64,000 nucleotides of DNA from Mycolicibacterium baixiangningiae (GCF_016313185.1 NZ_CP066218.1:5022001-5086000); one strand, 5' to 3'. Counted from the stretch's first letter, positions 18,457 to 27,715 are shown. Translations and numbers: made by a program. The notes: generated by a model from the sequence alone, not told the origin.

Positions 18457-19821
18457 TCATCCACCGCGCGAGCAGCCGGCGACGAGTTGGAGGTCGGCGG
18501 CGAGTTCGACACCATACGAGAACCTCTTCTTCAGCTGGTATGTCGGATCGGCGAGTTCATACGATTTCCGGTGCGCGATCCGCGCCACGGTCAGCGGAAT
18601 CAACACCTCCGCAACGCGCTTGCCCATACAGAGGTGATGCCCACGGCCGAAGGGAGCCAGGACACCTGCTGGTACCTGTATCCGTTCGGGACCGATGAAG
18701 CGGTACGGATTGAAGGTAGTCGGTTCCACGAAGTATGCATCCGACATCTGCGCCACGCAGGTGGCAATCATGAGCGACTGGCCCCGGTGAATGCGTTGGC
18801 CCGCGAATTCGAAGTCTCGAAGCGCATGGCGCATCAACACCGGAACCGATGGGTATAGGCGCATTGATTCTTTGACAATTGCTTGCAAGAAGGGCGTTTT
18901 CTGGAAGAGCGTCACCTCATCCGGTGTACCGGCCGAGAACAGGTGATCTGCTTCGGATTCAACCCTCATCCGGTAATCGGGATGCCGGGCCAATGTGCAC
19001 AGAATGGAGGCAATGGTGTTTGATGCGGTATCCATCCCACCAAGAAATGGGCCGAAGAGGTTCATCGGCAGATCGTGCTCCGTCATGATGTCCGGATGCT
19101 GTCTGCAGGCGGCTATCAGGTCATCAAACAATCGCGCACCGGTGACTCCGCCGGGGGCCGCGTCCGCGCGTGCCTCGAATATTCTTGCTATTCGCGAGGC
19201 ATCGGCGACCATTCGTGCCTTTGCGCGCCGATACTTCGGAAGTCGTAGCGACATTCGCGGCCAGCGCTTCAGTAAGTGTACGTTGGTCGCCCAGTGGATT
19301 TGCGTGCGGATGTGATCGATATTGTCGAACAGCAACATATCGGCGAACACCACACTCAGCTCGTCTATGACGAGTTCCTGCAATGACTTTACCGCCGAAA
19401 CTCTGAAACCCGACCGCCAATGCGTATTTAGCCACGCGTCAATAATGTCGAGGACTTTCCCATACCGTCCGGTTAGCGCTTCGCGCGCATAGCCTTTGTG
19501 TACCATTGCTCGGAATGCCGCATGCCGCTCGCCGTCGGAATTGACCAACGCCTCTTCAGTTCCGTATTCATCGATCATCCCCTGAAACGCAACCTTGGAT
19601 CCTAGAGCGTTCTTCCCTTCTGGCGATCCGACATAGTTCACGGCATCGACCCCAGCGAGCACCACAAACTCCCTGCCCACCGCTCTGATCAGAAACACTG
19701 GTCCATGCTTCAAGAATTGAGAGTGAAGAAATTGAGGCAGAGCGTCATACATCGGCCACGCGCTGCCGATCAACGGGATACTATCGGCAACTGGGAGCTT
19801 CTGCGTCACCTCTCGACCCAC
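18457..19821 (-). CDS. Cytochrome P450, first gene of the PKS operon
   Basis: This P450 of about 454 aa inserts oxygen into a C-H or C=C bond. The I-helix oxygen-binding motif GGMDT lies at 261-265, the K-helix ESMR at 318-321, and the heme loop FGRGHHLCMG with proximal ligand Cys398. GTG at 19821 is chosen because everything upstream in the frame is an arginine-rich stretch unlike P450 N-termini; GTG at 19809 is another option. It does not resemble CYP125 or CYP142, the known cholesterol P450s. It is the promoter-proximal gene of the four-gene minus-strand operon, with lower GC (60% in one hand-counted line) than flanking core genes. The substrate is probably the polyketide product or an acyl intermediate. 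Confidence 0.9.
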   Translation of the reverse strand: MGREVTQKLPVADSIPLIGSAWPMYDALPQFLHSQFLKHGPVFLIRAVGREFVVLAGVDAVNYVGSPEGKNALGSKVAFQGMIDEYGTEEALVNSDGERHAAFRAMVHKGYAREALTGRYGKVLDIIDAWLNTHWRSGFRVSAVKSLQELVIDELSVVFADMLLFDNIDHIRTQIHWATNVHLLKRWPRMSLRLPKYRRAKARMVADASRIARIFEARADAAPGGVTGARLFDDLIAACRQHPDIMTEHDLPMNLFGPFLGGMDTASNTIASILCTLARHPDYRMRVESEADHLFSAGTPDEVTLFQKTPFLQAIVKESMRLYPSVPVLMRHALRDFEFAGQRIHRGQSLMIATCVAQMSDAYFVEPTTFNPYRFIGPERIQVPAGVLAPFGRGHHLCMGKRVAEVLIPLTVARIAHRKSYELADPTYQLKKRFSYGVELAADLQLVAGCSRGG

Positions 19822-20186
19822 GATCCATGGTTGCGGTGATAGCGCACGGCTGCGCGAAACTGTCGTTCGTAACGGTTGACGCCGGCGCCTTCTATCCGTG
19901 CGGTAACGCGCAAATCGCACCCCTTACGTACGCCACCGTCGCTGGCGTGTCCTCGACCCCGGTTCGGAAAGTAGCACCTCCCCAGCGGTACCGCAAGGCT
20001 CTGGAAACGCAGCCGCGACCGGTGCACATGCTCAATTCATGCCGCTTTTCCTTACACGTGTATCGCGGCGGGGCTATGGTCTATGCGGGCGAGCACTCCG
20101 TTCGCTGGCGGGACGACGTCTTATGACGTACGCCGTCGCTACACCACGAGTTCTTGAGGTGGACCGACTCGCAGAGAGGGCTAGGA
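19822..20186. promoter_or_regulatory. Divergent control region of the PKS island
   Basis: These 365 bases separate the minus-strand P450-thiolase-PKS operon from the plus-strand SRPBCC-P450 pair and must hold both promoters. A perfect inverted repeat, ACGTC-TTAT-GACGT, lies at 20116-20129, 58 bases before the SRPBCC start, and could be a regulator site. No KstR consensus is present. Open frames within the region look random in composition and are not called. Promoter hexamers could not be assigned with confidence. Confidence 0.5.
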
Positions 20187-20747
20187 ATGCTCGGCAACAA
20201 TCTGCGCTCAGCAGATGATTTTCTCCCGGCGATCACGGTATATGAGGAAAACATCTCGCTAATCTCTGGCGTCGATGAGGTGTGGACCGAACTCGCGGCC
20301 GGAAATCATCGTTTCTTGCCCGGGATCAACGTTGAGTGGTTGACGGTCGAGCCGCATGGCGTCGGCACGTTGCGCATCATGAATTTCGGCCCGGTTCATC
20401 TGAGATCGCGGTACTTCGCTTGGGACGAAACGAACCACTACAAAGCCTTTTATCTTGAGAACCCGCCCGTGGGGGTCCGCGAACTCGTTGAGCACTTTCG
20501 CGTGACGCCTAATGGCTCTGGGTCAATTTTCTCATACCGTCTCGCTGTCATTCCGACATCGGTCATTCGACCGCTGATCCCAGCCTTGTCTGCTTACGTC
20601 ACCTTCGTGATGCGGAACTGGCACGTGCGATTCATAAAACGCCGTTTCGGAGCCAGTGAGGCACGTCATCAAATGGACATCGCGCCGGCGCAGACACGGA
20701 GTAGCGTGAGCCGGCATGGAAAGTGGCGTCGATCGCACGACTCGTGA
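20187..20747 (+). CDS. SRPBCC (START-like) family protein
   Basis: This 186-aa protein fits the SRPBCC helix-grip fold, which binds hydrophobic ligands and includes polyketide cyclases and lipid carriers. Supporting segments are VYEENISLISGVDEVWTELA at the N-terminus, GVGTLRIMN, and a long strand-rich half ending in a C-terminal helix. ATG at 20187 is chosen because AGAGGGCTAGGA directly precedes it. GC is low here (52% in one hand-counted line). The stop overlaps the ribosome site of the following P450 gene, so the two are coupled. A ligand carrier or cyclase role for the PKS product is inferred; no catalytic residues can be named. Confidence 0.72.
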   Translation: MLGNNLRSADDFLPAITVYEENISLISGVDEVWTELAAGNHRFLPGINVEWLTVEPHGVGTLRIMNFGPVHLRSRYFAWDETNHYKAFYLENPPVGVRELVEHFRVTPNGSGSIFSYRLAVIPTSVIRPLIPALSAYVTFVMRNWHVRFIKRRFGASEARHQMDIAPAQTRSSVSRHGKWRRSHDS

Positions 20748-20758
20748 GGAACCGCAGC

Positions 20759-22099
20759 ATGAGTGATCCGACCCTCGTCCAGGCCCACGCCGACCCGTCC
20801 GGGCATGCGACCCGGCTGCCGCCGGGGCCTTCGATCCCGAAGTTGGTGCAGGGCTTTTGGTTCGCGCTGGCACGACGGCAGATGATCGACAGACTGACCC
20901 GGCGGTACGGGGACGCGTACACCATCAAACTGCCGACCGTGGGCACTGTCGTTGTCGTCACCGATCCAGATCTGGCCAAACAGACATTCCAGGTCAGCCC
21001 AGAAGAACTGGGAATTCTGCGACCCAATCTCAGCGACCGCTTGCTGGGTCCCGGTTCAGTGTTCGCTCTCGACGGCGCTGACCACCGGCGCCGCCGCGAC
21101 CAGCTCAGCCCGCCATTCCACGGTAGGAGTGTGCGCAGGTTCGAGCAGGTGTTCGTGGAGGAGACGCTCCGGGAAACCGCGGACTGGCCCATCGAAAGAC
21201 GGTTCGAAACCCTGGAGCCGATGCTGCGGATCGCACTCAACGCAATGCTGCGTGGAATCTTCGGCGCCGAAGGAAGCGAACTGGGAGAACTGCGACAAAT
21301 CATCCCACCCTGGGTGACCTTGGGACAGCGGCTGACGACGCTTCCGATGCCCCGCCGCACATTCGGCAGGTTCACACCCTGGGGGCGGCTTGCTGAGCTG
21401 CGGCGCCGGTACGAGGTGGTGTTAGACGAATTGATCGCGCGCGCACTCGCAGACCCGAACTTCGCGGACCGGAACGACGTGTTGAGCATATTGCTGCGCA
21501 GTACCGATGAAGATGGTCATCCGATGTCCCGCGGGGATATCGGGGACGAACTGCTGACATTCTTAGCCGCTGGCCATGAGACCACGGCAGCGACTCTGGC
21601 ATGGGTGTTCGAGCGGATCAGCAGAGAACCCGAATTGCTGGCAGCGCTGACGGCGGAAGCTGATTCCAGTGAGAATTCCTTACGTCGCGCCACTATCCGG
21701 GAAGTGCAACGTACCCGTACCGTTGTCGACTTCACTGGGCGCCACGTGTATGCACCAACGATTCGACTGGGCGATTGGGTGATTCCGCGGGGATCTTCAG
21801 TGATGGTGTTCATTTCGCAAATCCATGTCAACCCCGCCGCCTTTGACCATCCGGCCGAATTCGAACCGCAACGCTTCGTCGGCGCTAGTCCCCAAGCCTC
21901 TACGTGGATTCCATATGGAGGCGGAACGCGTCGCTGCCCCGGCGCGAGTTTCGCGAATATCGGTATGGATGTGGTACTGCGAACGGTGTTGCGGCAGTTC
22001 GTCATAGTGCCGACCGTCGCCTCCGCGGAGAAGCGGCATGCTCGCGGCGTGGCTTTCACTCCCAAAGACGGGGGGCGGATCGTGATCCGTCATCGCTGA
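20759..22099 (+). CDS. Cytochrome P450 (CYP135/CYP138-like)
   Basis: This 446-aa P450 has a proline-rich start (RLPPGPSIPK) typical of the CYP135-CYP138 group of mycobacteria. The I-helix motif AGHETT lies at 271-276, the K-helix EVQR at 315-318, and the heme loop YGGGTRRCPG has proximal Cys393. ATG at 20759 is chosen because TGAGGA precedes it by 8 bases; an upstream GTG in frame would add 12 unlikely residues. It is translationally linked to the SRPBCC gene and transcribed away from the PKS operon. It ends 118 bases from the convergent mce4-associated genes, at the right edge of the island. The electron donor is not encoded nearby, except possibly FdxD of the sterol locus. Confidence 0.91.
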   Translation: MSDPTLVQAHADPSGHATRLPPGPSIPKLVQGFWFALARRQMIDRLTRRYGDAYTIKLPTVGTVVVVTDPDLAKQTFQVSPEELGILRPNLSDRLLGPGSVFALDGADHRRRRDQLSPPFHGRSVRRFEQVFVEETLRETADWPIERRFETLEPMLRIALNAMLRGIFGAEGSELGELRQIIPPWVTLGQRLTTLPMPRRTFGRFTPWGRLAELRRRYEVVLDELIARALADPNFADRNDVLSILLRSTDEDGHPMSRGDIGDELLTFLAAGHETTAATLAWVFERISREPELLAALTAEADSSENSLRRATIREVQRTRTVVDFTGRHVYAPTIRLGDWVIPRGSSVMVFISQIHVNPAAFDHPAEFEPQRFVGASPQASTWIPYGGGTRRCPGASFANIGMDVVLRTVLRQFVIVPTVASAEKRHARGVAFTPKDGGRIVIRHR

Positions 22100-22217
22100 G
22101 AATGCGCCATGGCGAAAGGGATCTCGCGCCGGTAATGGAGGGGTCACCGCACCCGCAAGGACCAACCTCGCCCCAGCGCGTAATACGCTCAAGAAATTAT
22201 GGCGTGTTCGTAATTCG

Positions 22218-22712
22218 CTAGATCGGCGTGATGTAGTCGATCAGCCACCGGCCGTCGACCTTGGCGTAGTCCACCCGCAGCCGGCTGCCGTCGTAGATCG
22301 GCTTACCGTCCTTCTCGGTGACGGTGCGGTTCAGGTACACCATGACCTGCGCTGAATTGCGTTGCGCATCCAGCACTCCCACGCCGACGACGTGGGCCTG
22401 GCTGACGACCTGACGCTCCCGCGCCTGCGGGATGATGTCATTGGTGGCACGATCGCGGAACTCCTGGCGGAAGTCCGGTGCGAGCATGGTGTACGCCTCG
22501 GTCAGGCTGCGCTCGACGGTCTGATAGTCGTAGCCGAAGACCTTCGGGACCTGCTCGGCCGCCAGCGGTGCCAGCTCGGCGCGGGCCTGCTGCGCTCCGC
22601 GGGTTTCGACGCGGTCCCAGAACAGCCAGCCGCCCAACGCGGCGAGCGCGACGAACGCCACCGCGCACAGCACGCCGAGCACAGATGCCAGGCGGGTCGG
22701 CCACTTCCCCAT
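22218..22712 (-). CDS. Mce4-associated protein (Rv3492c-like)
   Basis: This 164-aa protein is anchored by one N-terminal membrane helix (about 10-35). A periplasmic NTF2-like domain follows, with a final segment reading KVDGRWLIDYITPI. Mce-associated proteins of this kind are thought to stabilise or connect the Mce4 import complex. The ATG at 22712 overlaps the stop of the preceding Mce-associated gene (ATGA). It is the last gene of the mce4 operon and the first core gene next to the PKS island. The family and context are clear, but the molecular role is not established. Confidence 0.88.
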   Translation of the reverse strand: MGKWPTRLASVLGVLCAVAFVALAALGGWLFWDRVETRGAQQARAELAPLAAEQVPKVFGYDYQTVERSLTEAYTMLAPDFRQEFRDRATNDIIPQARERQVVSQAHVVGVGVLDAQRNSAQVMVYLNRTVTEKDGKPIYDGSRLRVDYAKVDGRWLIDYITPI

Positions 22713-23401
22713 CAGTTGCCGCCCTCCGGGTACTTCAGGTCGTATCCGGTCATGTGGCCGTTGTCGTCCTCGTGGACGATCACGCGCAACCGGTACGGCT
22801 GCGACGGCTTGTTGTTGCCGTCGATGTCGGTGATGGTGACGCGGACGGCGACCAGCACCGCGGCGTTGTCGGCGACGTCGTCGACCTTCTCGAGCGCGGC
22901 ACCGTTGATGACCGCCTCGGCACTGGCCTCGGTGTCGCGAAAGAGCGCCTTGAGGTTGTCCACGTTGTTGCCCTGGCTGAGCATGTCGCGCAGCGGACCG
23001 CTGGTGCCGTCGACGAACCGGTTCACGTCCTCGTCGATGGTGTCCTGGGTGTAGCTGAACATGTTCACCACGGTCTGCGACGCCGTATCGACGAACCGCT
23101 GGTCGCGGGCCTGTATCGCGTCGGCGTCGCGCTGTTGCGCCGACCACACCCCCACGAGCGTCGTCACGGCCGCCAACGCCACCGCCAGCACGCCCAGCGA
23201 CACCGCCGCGACCAGCGTGCGGTGCGGTCGGCGGCGCGGTGGCGGGGGGGCCGGCTTCGGGATGCGCACCTTGATGGGTGCCGGCGCATCGACCCGGGCG
23301 CCATCGGAGGCCGGTTCGCTCGCACTGCCGTTCGCCGGGCCGGCCGCGCGGGACGCACGCCGACGCACCGGCTTCATTGTCGAAGCCGATTGTTCAGTCA
23401 T
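22712..23401 (-). CDS. Mce4-associated protein (Rv3493c-like)
   Basis: This 229-aa protein has a basic, alanine/proline-rich cytoplasmic N-terminus of about 65 residues. One membrane helix follows (about 66-88), then a periplasmic domain of the Mce-associated type. It sits between mce4F and the second Mce-associated gene, overlapping the latter by 4 bases and starting one base after the mce4F stop. Proteins of this family support Mce complex assembly in mycobacteria; a direct role in cholesterol transport has not been seen in the sequence itself. The start is ATG at 23401. Confidence 0.88.
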   Translation of the reverse strand: MTEQSASTMKPVRRRASRAAGPANGSASEPASDGARVDAPAPIKVRIPKPAPPPPRRRPHRTLVAAVSLGVLAVALAAVTTLVGVWSAQQRDADAIQARDQRFVDTASQTVVNMFSYTQDTIDEDVNRFVDGTSGPLRDMLSQGNNVDNLKALFRDTEASAEAVINGAALEKVDDVADNAAVLVAVRVTITDIDGNNKPSQPYRLRVIVHEDDNGHMTGYDLKYPEGGN

Positions 23402-23402
23402 C

Positions 23403-25130
23403 TCACATCTGCCTTGGAGCCATCATCAGGTCTGCCCAGTTTTCCGCAGACGCCAGTTTGTCAGCGCCAGGGGCATACACGCCAGTTCCGCCGGCCGGGT
23501 CGGCGAAAACGCCGGTTCTGGTGTCGTAGGTGGTCGTCATCGGGGCGCTCGCCACCGCAGCTTCAGCGGGCAGCGGCGACCCCGGGAGCGGCACACCGTT
23601 GACCGAGTTGCCCGGTGGTGGCGGTGACGGCACCGGTGCGGGCGCGGGCGGGGCCGGCGGCGCGGGTGGTGTCCTGCCGTACGGCGGAGCGACCTGGTCC
23701 GGCGGCGCGTAGAACGGCAGCGGCGGCGGGACTCCGGGCTCGTTGGGCGGCGACGGCAGCGGGAACGGCCCGTGCGGCGCCGGTCCGGGCCCGGGCGGTA
23801 CGCCGGGCGGGAGCTGCACCGCGGGCGGCCCGGGATCGGGATCGACCTGCGGCGGGATGAACGGGAATTTGTTCTGCGGCAAGATCATCCGGGGATCCTG
23901 GATGGGCTCACCGATGGGGATCGGCGGTCCGCGCCAAGGGTTGCTGCCGATCGGCACGAAGCCCTTGGGGTCGCGGCACTGCTGCACCGTGGCGGCGCGC
24001 TTACCGGGGAACTCCATGCACGGATAGTTCCGGGCGCCACGCACGACCGAGGGGTCGTTGTGCGGCGCCTTGCAGTACAGGTCGGTCGGCAGATCCCGCA
24101 GTGCCGTATCGGCGGGCGACCGGATCGAGGTCGCCGGTAGGAATCCGACCGAACACGTGGGCGGGTCGTTGAGGTGAATCTTGAAGTCCAGCTTGCCGCC
24201 CTCGTCCTGCGGCACACCGCCCGCGACGGTGTTCAGCGCGGCCAGCAAGGCTGGGAAAATCACCAGCGCCTGTTCGATCGACTTGTGGTAGATCACCCCG
24301 ATGCGGCCGAAGTTCGCCAGGTTGGCGGCCAGCACGGGAAAGGTCGGCCGGATGCCCTCGAACGTGGTGTTGGCCGCCTGGGTGGCGCCGGGCGCCGTCT
24401 GCAACGTCGTGCGGAACTGCGCATCAGCCCCGGCCAGGTTGCCGGTGACGTCGGCCAGCCCGTCTGCCAGCGAACGGATGTCGTCGCCGCTGCGGAGCTG
24501 GGCGTCGAGGAACGGCCCGGCCTGGTCGATCAGTTGCGAGACCTCGTCGTAGTTGGCGTTGGCCTCGTCGACCAGGAGCCGCGACGATTGGATCAACCGG
24601 GACAGCTCGGGGCCGGATCCGTTGAACGCTTTGAACGTCTCGCGCAACACCTCCTGGATCCGGCTGTCGCCGATGCTGGTGACCAGCTTGTCGGCCTCCT
24701 CGAGGAGCCCGGAGATGTCCTGGCCGATCGCGGTCCGGTCCAGCCCGATGTTCGCCCCGTCGCGCAACATCGACTGCGACGCCCGCTCCGGCGGCACCAG
24801 GTCGATGTACTGCTCACCGATCGCCGAGACGCTCTTCACCGTCGCGGTGACGTTCGCGGGCACCGGGGTGCCGCTGTTGAGTCGCATCTGGGCGACGATG
24901 CCGTCGTCGGCCAGACCCACCTTCTCGACGCGGCCGACCGTCACACCGCGATAGGTGACGTTGGCGTTCTCGTATAGGCCGCCGCCGGCGGTGAATTTGG
25001 CGGTGACGTTGTACGCCCCTATGCCCACCGCCGCAGGCAGGTGCAGATAGAACAGCGAGATCGCGCCGACGGTCAGCACCGTGACGACGGCGAAGATCGC
25101 CAGTTGGAGTTTGGTCAGCCGGGTCAACAT
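23403..25130 (-). CDS. mce4F: Mce4F, sterol-import MCE protein
   Basis: This 575-aa protein is the sixth MCE subunit of the Mce4 cholesterol importer. It has an N-terminal membrane helix (about 8-30), an MCE domain (about 35-120, including the VTYRGVTVGRVEKV segment), a long helical region to about 330, and a C-terminal tail of about 240 residues that is proline-rich. The tail contains GNSVNGVPL at 507-515, which recurs in Mce4D. MCE subunits form a hexameric tube that carries lipid across the periplasm. The gene directly abuts mce4E (25130/25131) and is transcribed with the whole operon from the KstR-controlled yrbE4A promoter. Confidence 0.93.
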   Translation of the reverse strand: MLTRLTKLQLAIFAVVTVLTVGAISLFYLHLPAAVGIGAYNVTAKFTAGGGLYENANVTYRGVTVGRVEKVGLADDGIVAQMRLNSGTPVPANVTATVKSVSAIGEQYIDLVPPERASQSMLRDGANIGLDRTAIGQDISGLLEEADKLVTSIGDSRIQEVLRETFKAFNGSGPELSRLIQSSRLLVDEANANYDEVSQLIDQAGPFLDAQLRSGDDIRSLADGLADVTGNLAGADAQFRTTLQTAPGATQAANTTFEGIRPTFPVLAANLANFGRIGVIYHKSIEQALVIFPALLAALNTVAGGVPQDEGGKLDFKIHLNDPPTCSVGFLPATSIRSPADTALRDLPTDLYCKAPHNDPSVVRGARNYPCMEFPGKRAATVQQCRDPKGFVPIGSNPWRGPPIPIGEPIQDPRMILPQNKFPFIPPQVDPDPGPPAVQLPPGVPPGPGPAPHGPFPLPSPPNEPGVPPPLPFYAPPDQVAPPYGRTPPAPPAPPAPAPVPSPPPPGNSVNGVPLPGSPLPAEAAVASAPMTTTYDTRTGVFADPAGGTGVYAPGADKLASAENWADLMMAPRQM

Positions 25131-26318
25131 CTAGGGCGCCGCCTCGTGTTGGGTGGCCGTGCCCGGCGGGATCTTGAACGGATCCGCCGCCTGACCCGAC
25201 AGGTTGGCCATCGAACCGGTGAGGAAGTCCGGTGGGTTGACGACTTCACTGATCCGCTTCATGTTCGGGTCGAGACCGAGAGAGGTGGTGAACACCGACT
25301 CCCCGATTCGCCGCAACGTCAGGTCGAACGTGGTGAACACGTTCAGATAGTCACCGCGCACCGCGTTGCGCAGGTATTTGTAGTGGAACGGGAACGTCGG
25401 CAGCAGCTCGAGTGACTTGATGAAGTAATCGGCGTTGTCGTTGAGCGACTTGATGACCGGGTAGAGGTCCTTGAGGTCCGCGGTGAAGTCGGTCTTGGTC
25501 TCCGACAGCATCCGCGACGCCACGACGGCGAAGCTGCGCAGCGCGCCGAAAGCGTCGACGATGTTGGTGCGGTTGTTGTTGAGCACCTCCAGCGCGGCGG
25601 GCAACGTGTCGAGGGTGCGGCCCAGGCTGTCCCTGCTGCGGGCCAGAATCCCGGCGAACCGGTTGAGCCCTTCGGCCGCGGCGATGATGTCGGCGGTCTG
25701 ACGGTCCAGCGAGGTGGTCAGCTCGGCGAGGCGCGGGACCAGGTCGGTGAAACTGTCCTGACGGCCCGCCACCGCGGCGTACGCCTCATCGGTGATGTCC
25801 TGCAGAGCACCGAGATTACCCTTGTTCACCACGACGCCGAGTGCCGAGAGCACCTCTTCGGTGCTGGGGTAGCGGCCGGTGCGGTCGAGCGGGATGTTCG
25901 AGCCGTCCTTGAGCTTCCCAATCTCCGGTTCGCCTACCGGAGCGGCTAATTCGATGTGCTGACTGCCCAGCAGCGAGGTCTGGGCCACCTTCGCGGTCGC
26001 GTTCTCGGGCAGAGTGACGTCGCCGTCGAGGGACAGCTGGACGGCGGCGTAGAACGTGCCATCTGACCGTTGAACCGCGTTGACGCCGGACACGCTTCCG
26101 ACCGTGACGTCGTCGATCATCACCGGCGAGTTCTGCGGCAGGACCGAGACATCCGGCAACTGGACGGTGATCTTGTAGGAGCCCGAACCGTGGCCGGCGG
26201 TACCCGGCATGTTCAGCGAGTTGAGGCCGCCGAACTGACACCCGGCCAGCAGCAGCACCCCGCCGCCCAGCGCGATCGACCGGAAGCCGACCCGGGAGAC
26301 GTTGCGTCGCAGCGTCAT
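25131..26318 (-). CDS. lprN: Mce4E (LprN), lipoprotein MCE subunit
   Basis: This 395-aa protein is the lipoprotein member of the Mce4 hexamer. Its N-terminus is a signal peptide ending in the lipobox LLAGC, with the cysteine at residue 27, so it would be lipid-anchored outside the membrane. The MCE domain follows (about 45-130), then a long helical domain. Position five in the mce operon and the lipobox both match LprN of M. tuberculosis. The gene overlaps mce4D by 4 bases (ATGA) and abuts mce4F. Confidence 0.94.
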   Translation of the reverse strand: MTLRRNVSRVGFRSIALGGGVLLLAGCQFGGLNSLNMPGTAGHGSGSYKITVQLPDVSVLPQNSPVMIDDVTVGSVSGVNAVQRSDGTFYAAVQLSLDGDVTLPENATAKVAQTSLLGSQHIELAAPVGEPEIGKLKDGSNIPLDRTGRYPSTEEVLSALGVVVNKGNLGALQDITDEAYAAVAGRQDSFTDLVPRLAELTTSLDRQTADIIAAAEGLNRFAGILARSRDSLGRTLDTLPAALEVLNNNRTNIVDAFGALRSFAVVASRMLSETKTDFTADLKDLYPVIKSLNDNADYFIKSLELLPTFPFHYKYLRNAVRGDYLNVFTTFDLTLRRIGESVFTTSLGLDPNMKRISEVVNPPDFLTGSMANLSGQAADPFKIPPGTATQHEAAP

Positions 26319-27715
26319 CGCGGACCCCCCTCCACCGGCAGCGGTGCCAACGGCACGCCATTGAGAGAGTTACCCGGGGGCGGGGGTGGCGGCGCGGGAG
26401 CCGAAGGCCGTGCCGGTGCTGCGGGAGCCGGGGGCAGGAACAGATTGTTCAGATCCTGTTCGGCGGCGGCGGGGTCCGGCGGGGTTACCCCGGGTGCGTT
26501 CTGCCACTGCAGGTATGGCACGGGCGTCTCCGCCTTGGCTTCGGTGGCCGGGGTGTCGTACTGGATCTGTCCCTTGTATGCGGTGATGCTGTTGATCGGG
26601 TGGAACAGCAGCGGCGGGAAGTTCATCGCGATCCGCTTGAACACGGGCCCCATGCGTTGACGGCAGATCTCCGCGCGCTTGTAGTTGTCCGGGTTCGCCG
26701 CCGCGTCGAACGTGCCGCCGCAGATGAACTGGATCGGGTTGGCGAAGTTCGGCAGGGTCAGCAGACCGCCGACTGTGCCCTGGGCGGGGTTGTAGATGTT
26801 GTAGAAGTTGGCCAGACCGTTGGGCGTCACGTGCAGGATCTGCTCGACGTCCTCGCTGTGGTCGGTGAGGATCTGGGTGAAGTCGGCCAGCCGGCTGACC
26901 TGTCCGATCAGGGCATCGTTGTTCTCGTCGAGCAGGTCGCGGACGTCGACGAGCGCCTGGTTCAGGGTGCCGAGTGTGTTGTCGAGGTCGGCGGTGCTCT
27001 CGGCGAGCACCTGCGACACCGAGGCGACGTGGTTGGAGAACTGCACGATCTCTTCGTTGCTGTTCGACAGCGCATTCACCAGCACCTGCAGGTTGCGGAC
27101 AGTGCCGAACAGGTCGGTGCGCGAGTCGCCGAGACGGCCGGCTGTCTGTGACAGTTCGCGCAGCGCCTGCCGGAACGAGTCACCGTTGCCGTCGAAGGTG
27201 TCGGCGGCCTGGTTGACGAACGAGCTCAGCGGGCCCTGCATCGAACCCTGTTGCGGGCCGAGCTGCGTGCTGAGCGCGGTGAGCTGCTCTTTGACCTCGT
27301 CCCACTCGACCGGGACGGCGGTGCGGTCCAGGCCGATGCTGGTGCCGTCCGCCATGACCGGACCGCCCGTGTAGGCGGGCGTGAGCTGGATGAACCGGGC
27401 GGCCACGAGGTTCGGCGCGATCATCAGCGCCTTGGCATCCTCAGGCACCTGCACGCCGTGGTCGAGCGTCATGGTCACCTTGACGTCTTCGGCCCGCGGA
27501 TCGATCGAGTTGATCTTGCCGACCGGGACGCCGACGATGCGCACCTCGTCACCCGGGTACAGGCCGACCGCCGAGGTGAAGTAGGCGGTGATCTTGTTTC
27601 CGGTGCGGGAGGGCCACACCAGGTAGACCCCCACCGCCAGCGTCACCACGAGCAGGGCCGCCAGGCCCACCCGCATCCAACGGCCGCGCGACTTCACTGA
27701 ATCCCCTTGTGTCAT
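26315..27715 (-). CDS. mce4D: Mce4D, sterol-import MCE protein
   Basis: This 466-aa protein is the fourth MCE subunit of the cholesterol importer. It has a membrane helix at about 13-33, an MCE domain (about 38-120), a helical needle-forming region to about 310, and a proline/alanine-rich tail. The tail ends with six prolines followed by GNSLNGVPL at 448-456, a motif shared with the Mce4F tail. It overlaps both neighbours by 4 bases, as expected for a tightly coupled operon encoding a fixed-stoichiometry complex. Confidence 0.93.
   Translation of the reverse strand: MTQGDSVKSRGRWMRVGLAALLVVTLAVGVYLVWPSRTGNKITAYFTSAVGLYPGDEVRIVGVPVGKINSIDPRAEDVKVTMTLDHGVQVPEDAKALMIAPNLVAARFIQLTPAYTGGPVMADGTSIGLDRTAVPVEWDEVKEQLTALSTQLGPQQGSMQGPLSSFVNQAADTFDGNGDSFRQALRELSQTAGRLGDSRTDLFGTVRNLQVLVNALSNSNEEIVQFSNHVASVSQVLAESTADLDNTLGTLNQALVDVRDLLDENNDALIGQVSRLADFTQILTDHSEDVEQILHVTPNGLANFYNIYNPAQGTVGGLLTLPNFANPIQFICGGTFDAAANPDNYKRAEICRQRMGPVFKRIAMNFPPLLFHPINSITAYKGQIQYDTPATEAKAETPVPYLQWQNAPGVTPPDPAAAEQDLNNLFLPPAPAAPARPSAPAPPPPPPGNSLNGVPLAPLPVEGGPR

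Noticed and set aside
19827..20126. 99-aa frame in the divergent PKS control region
   Set aside because: It overlaps the probable promoters and reads as random sequence.
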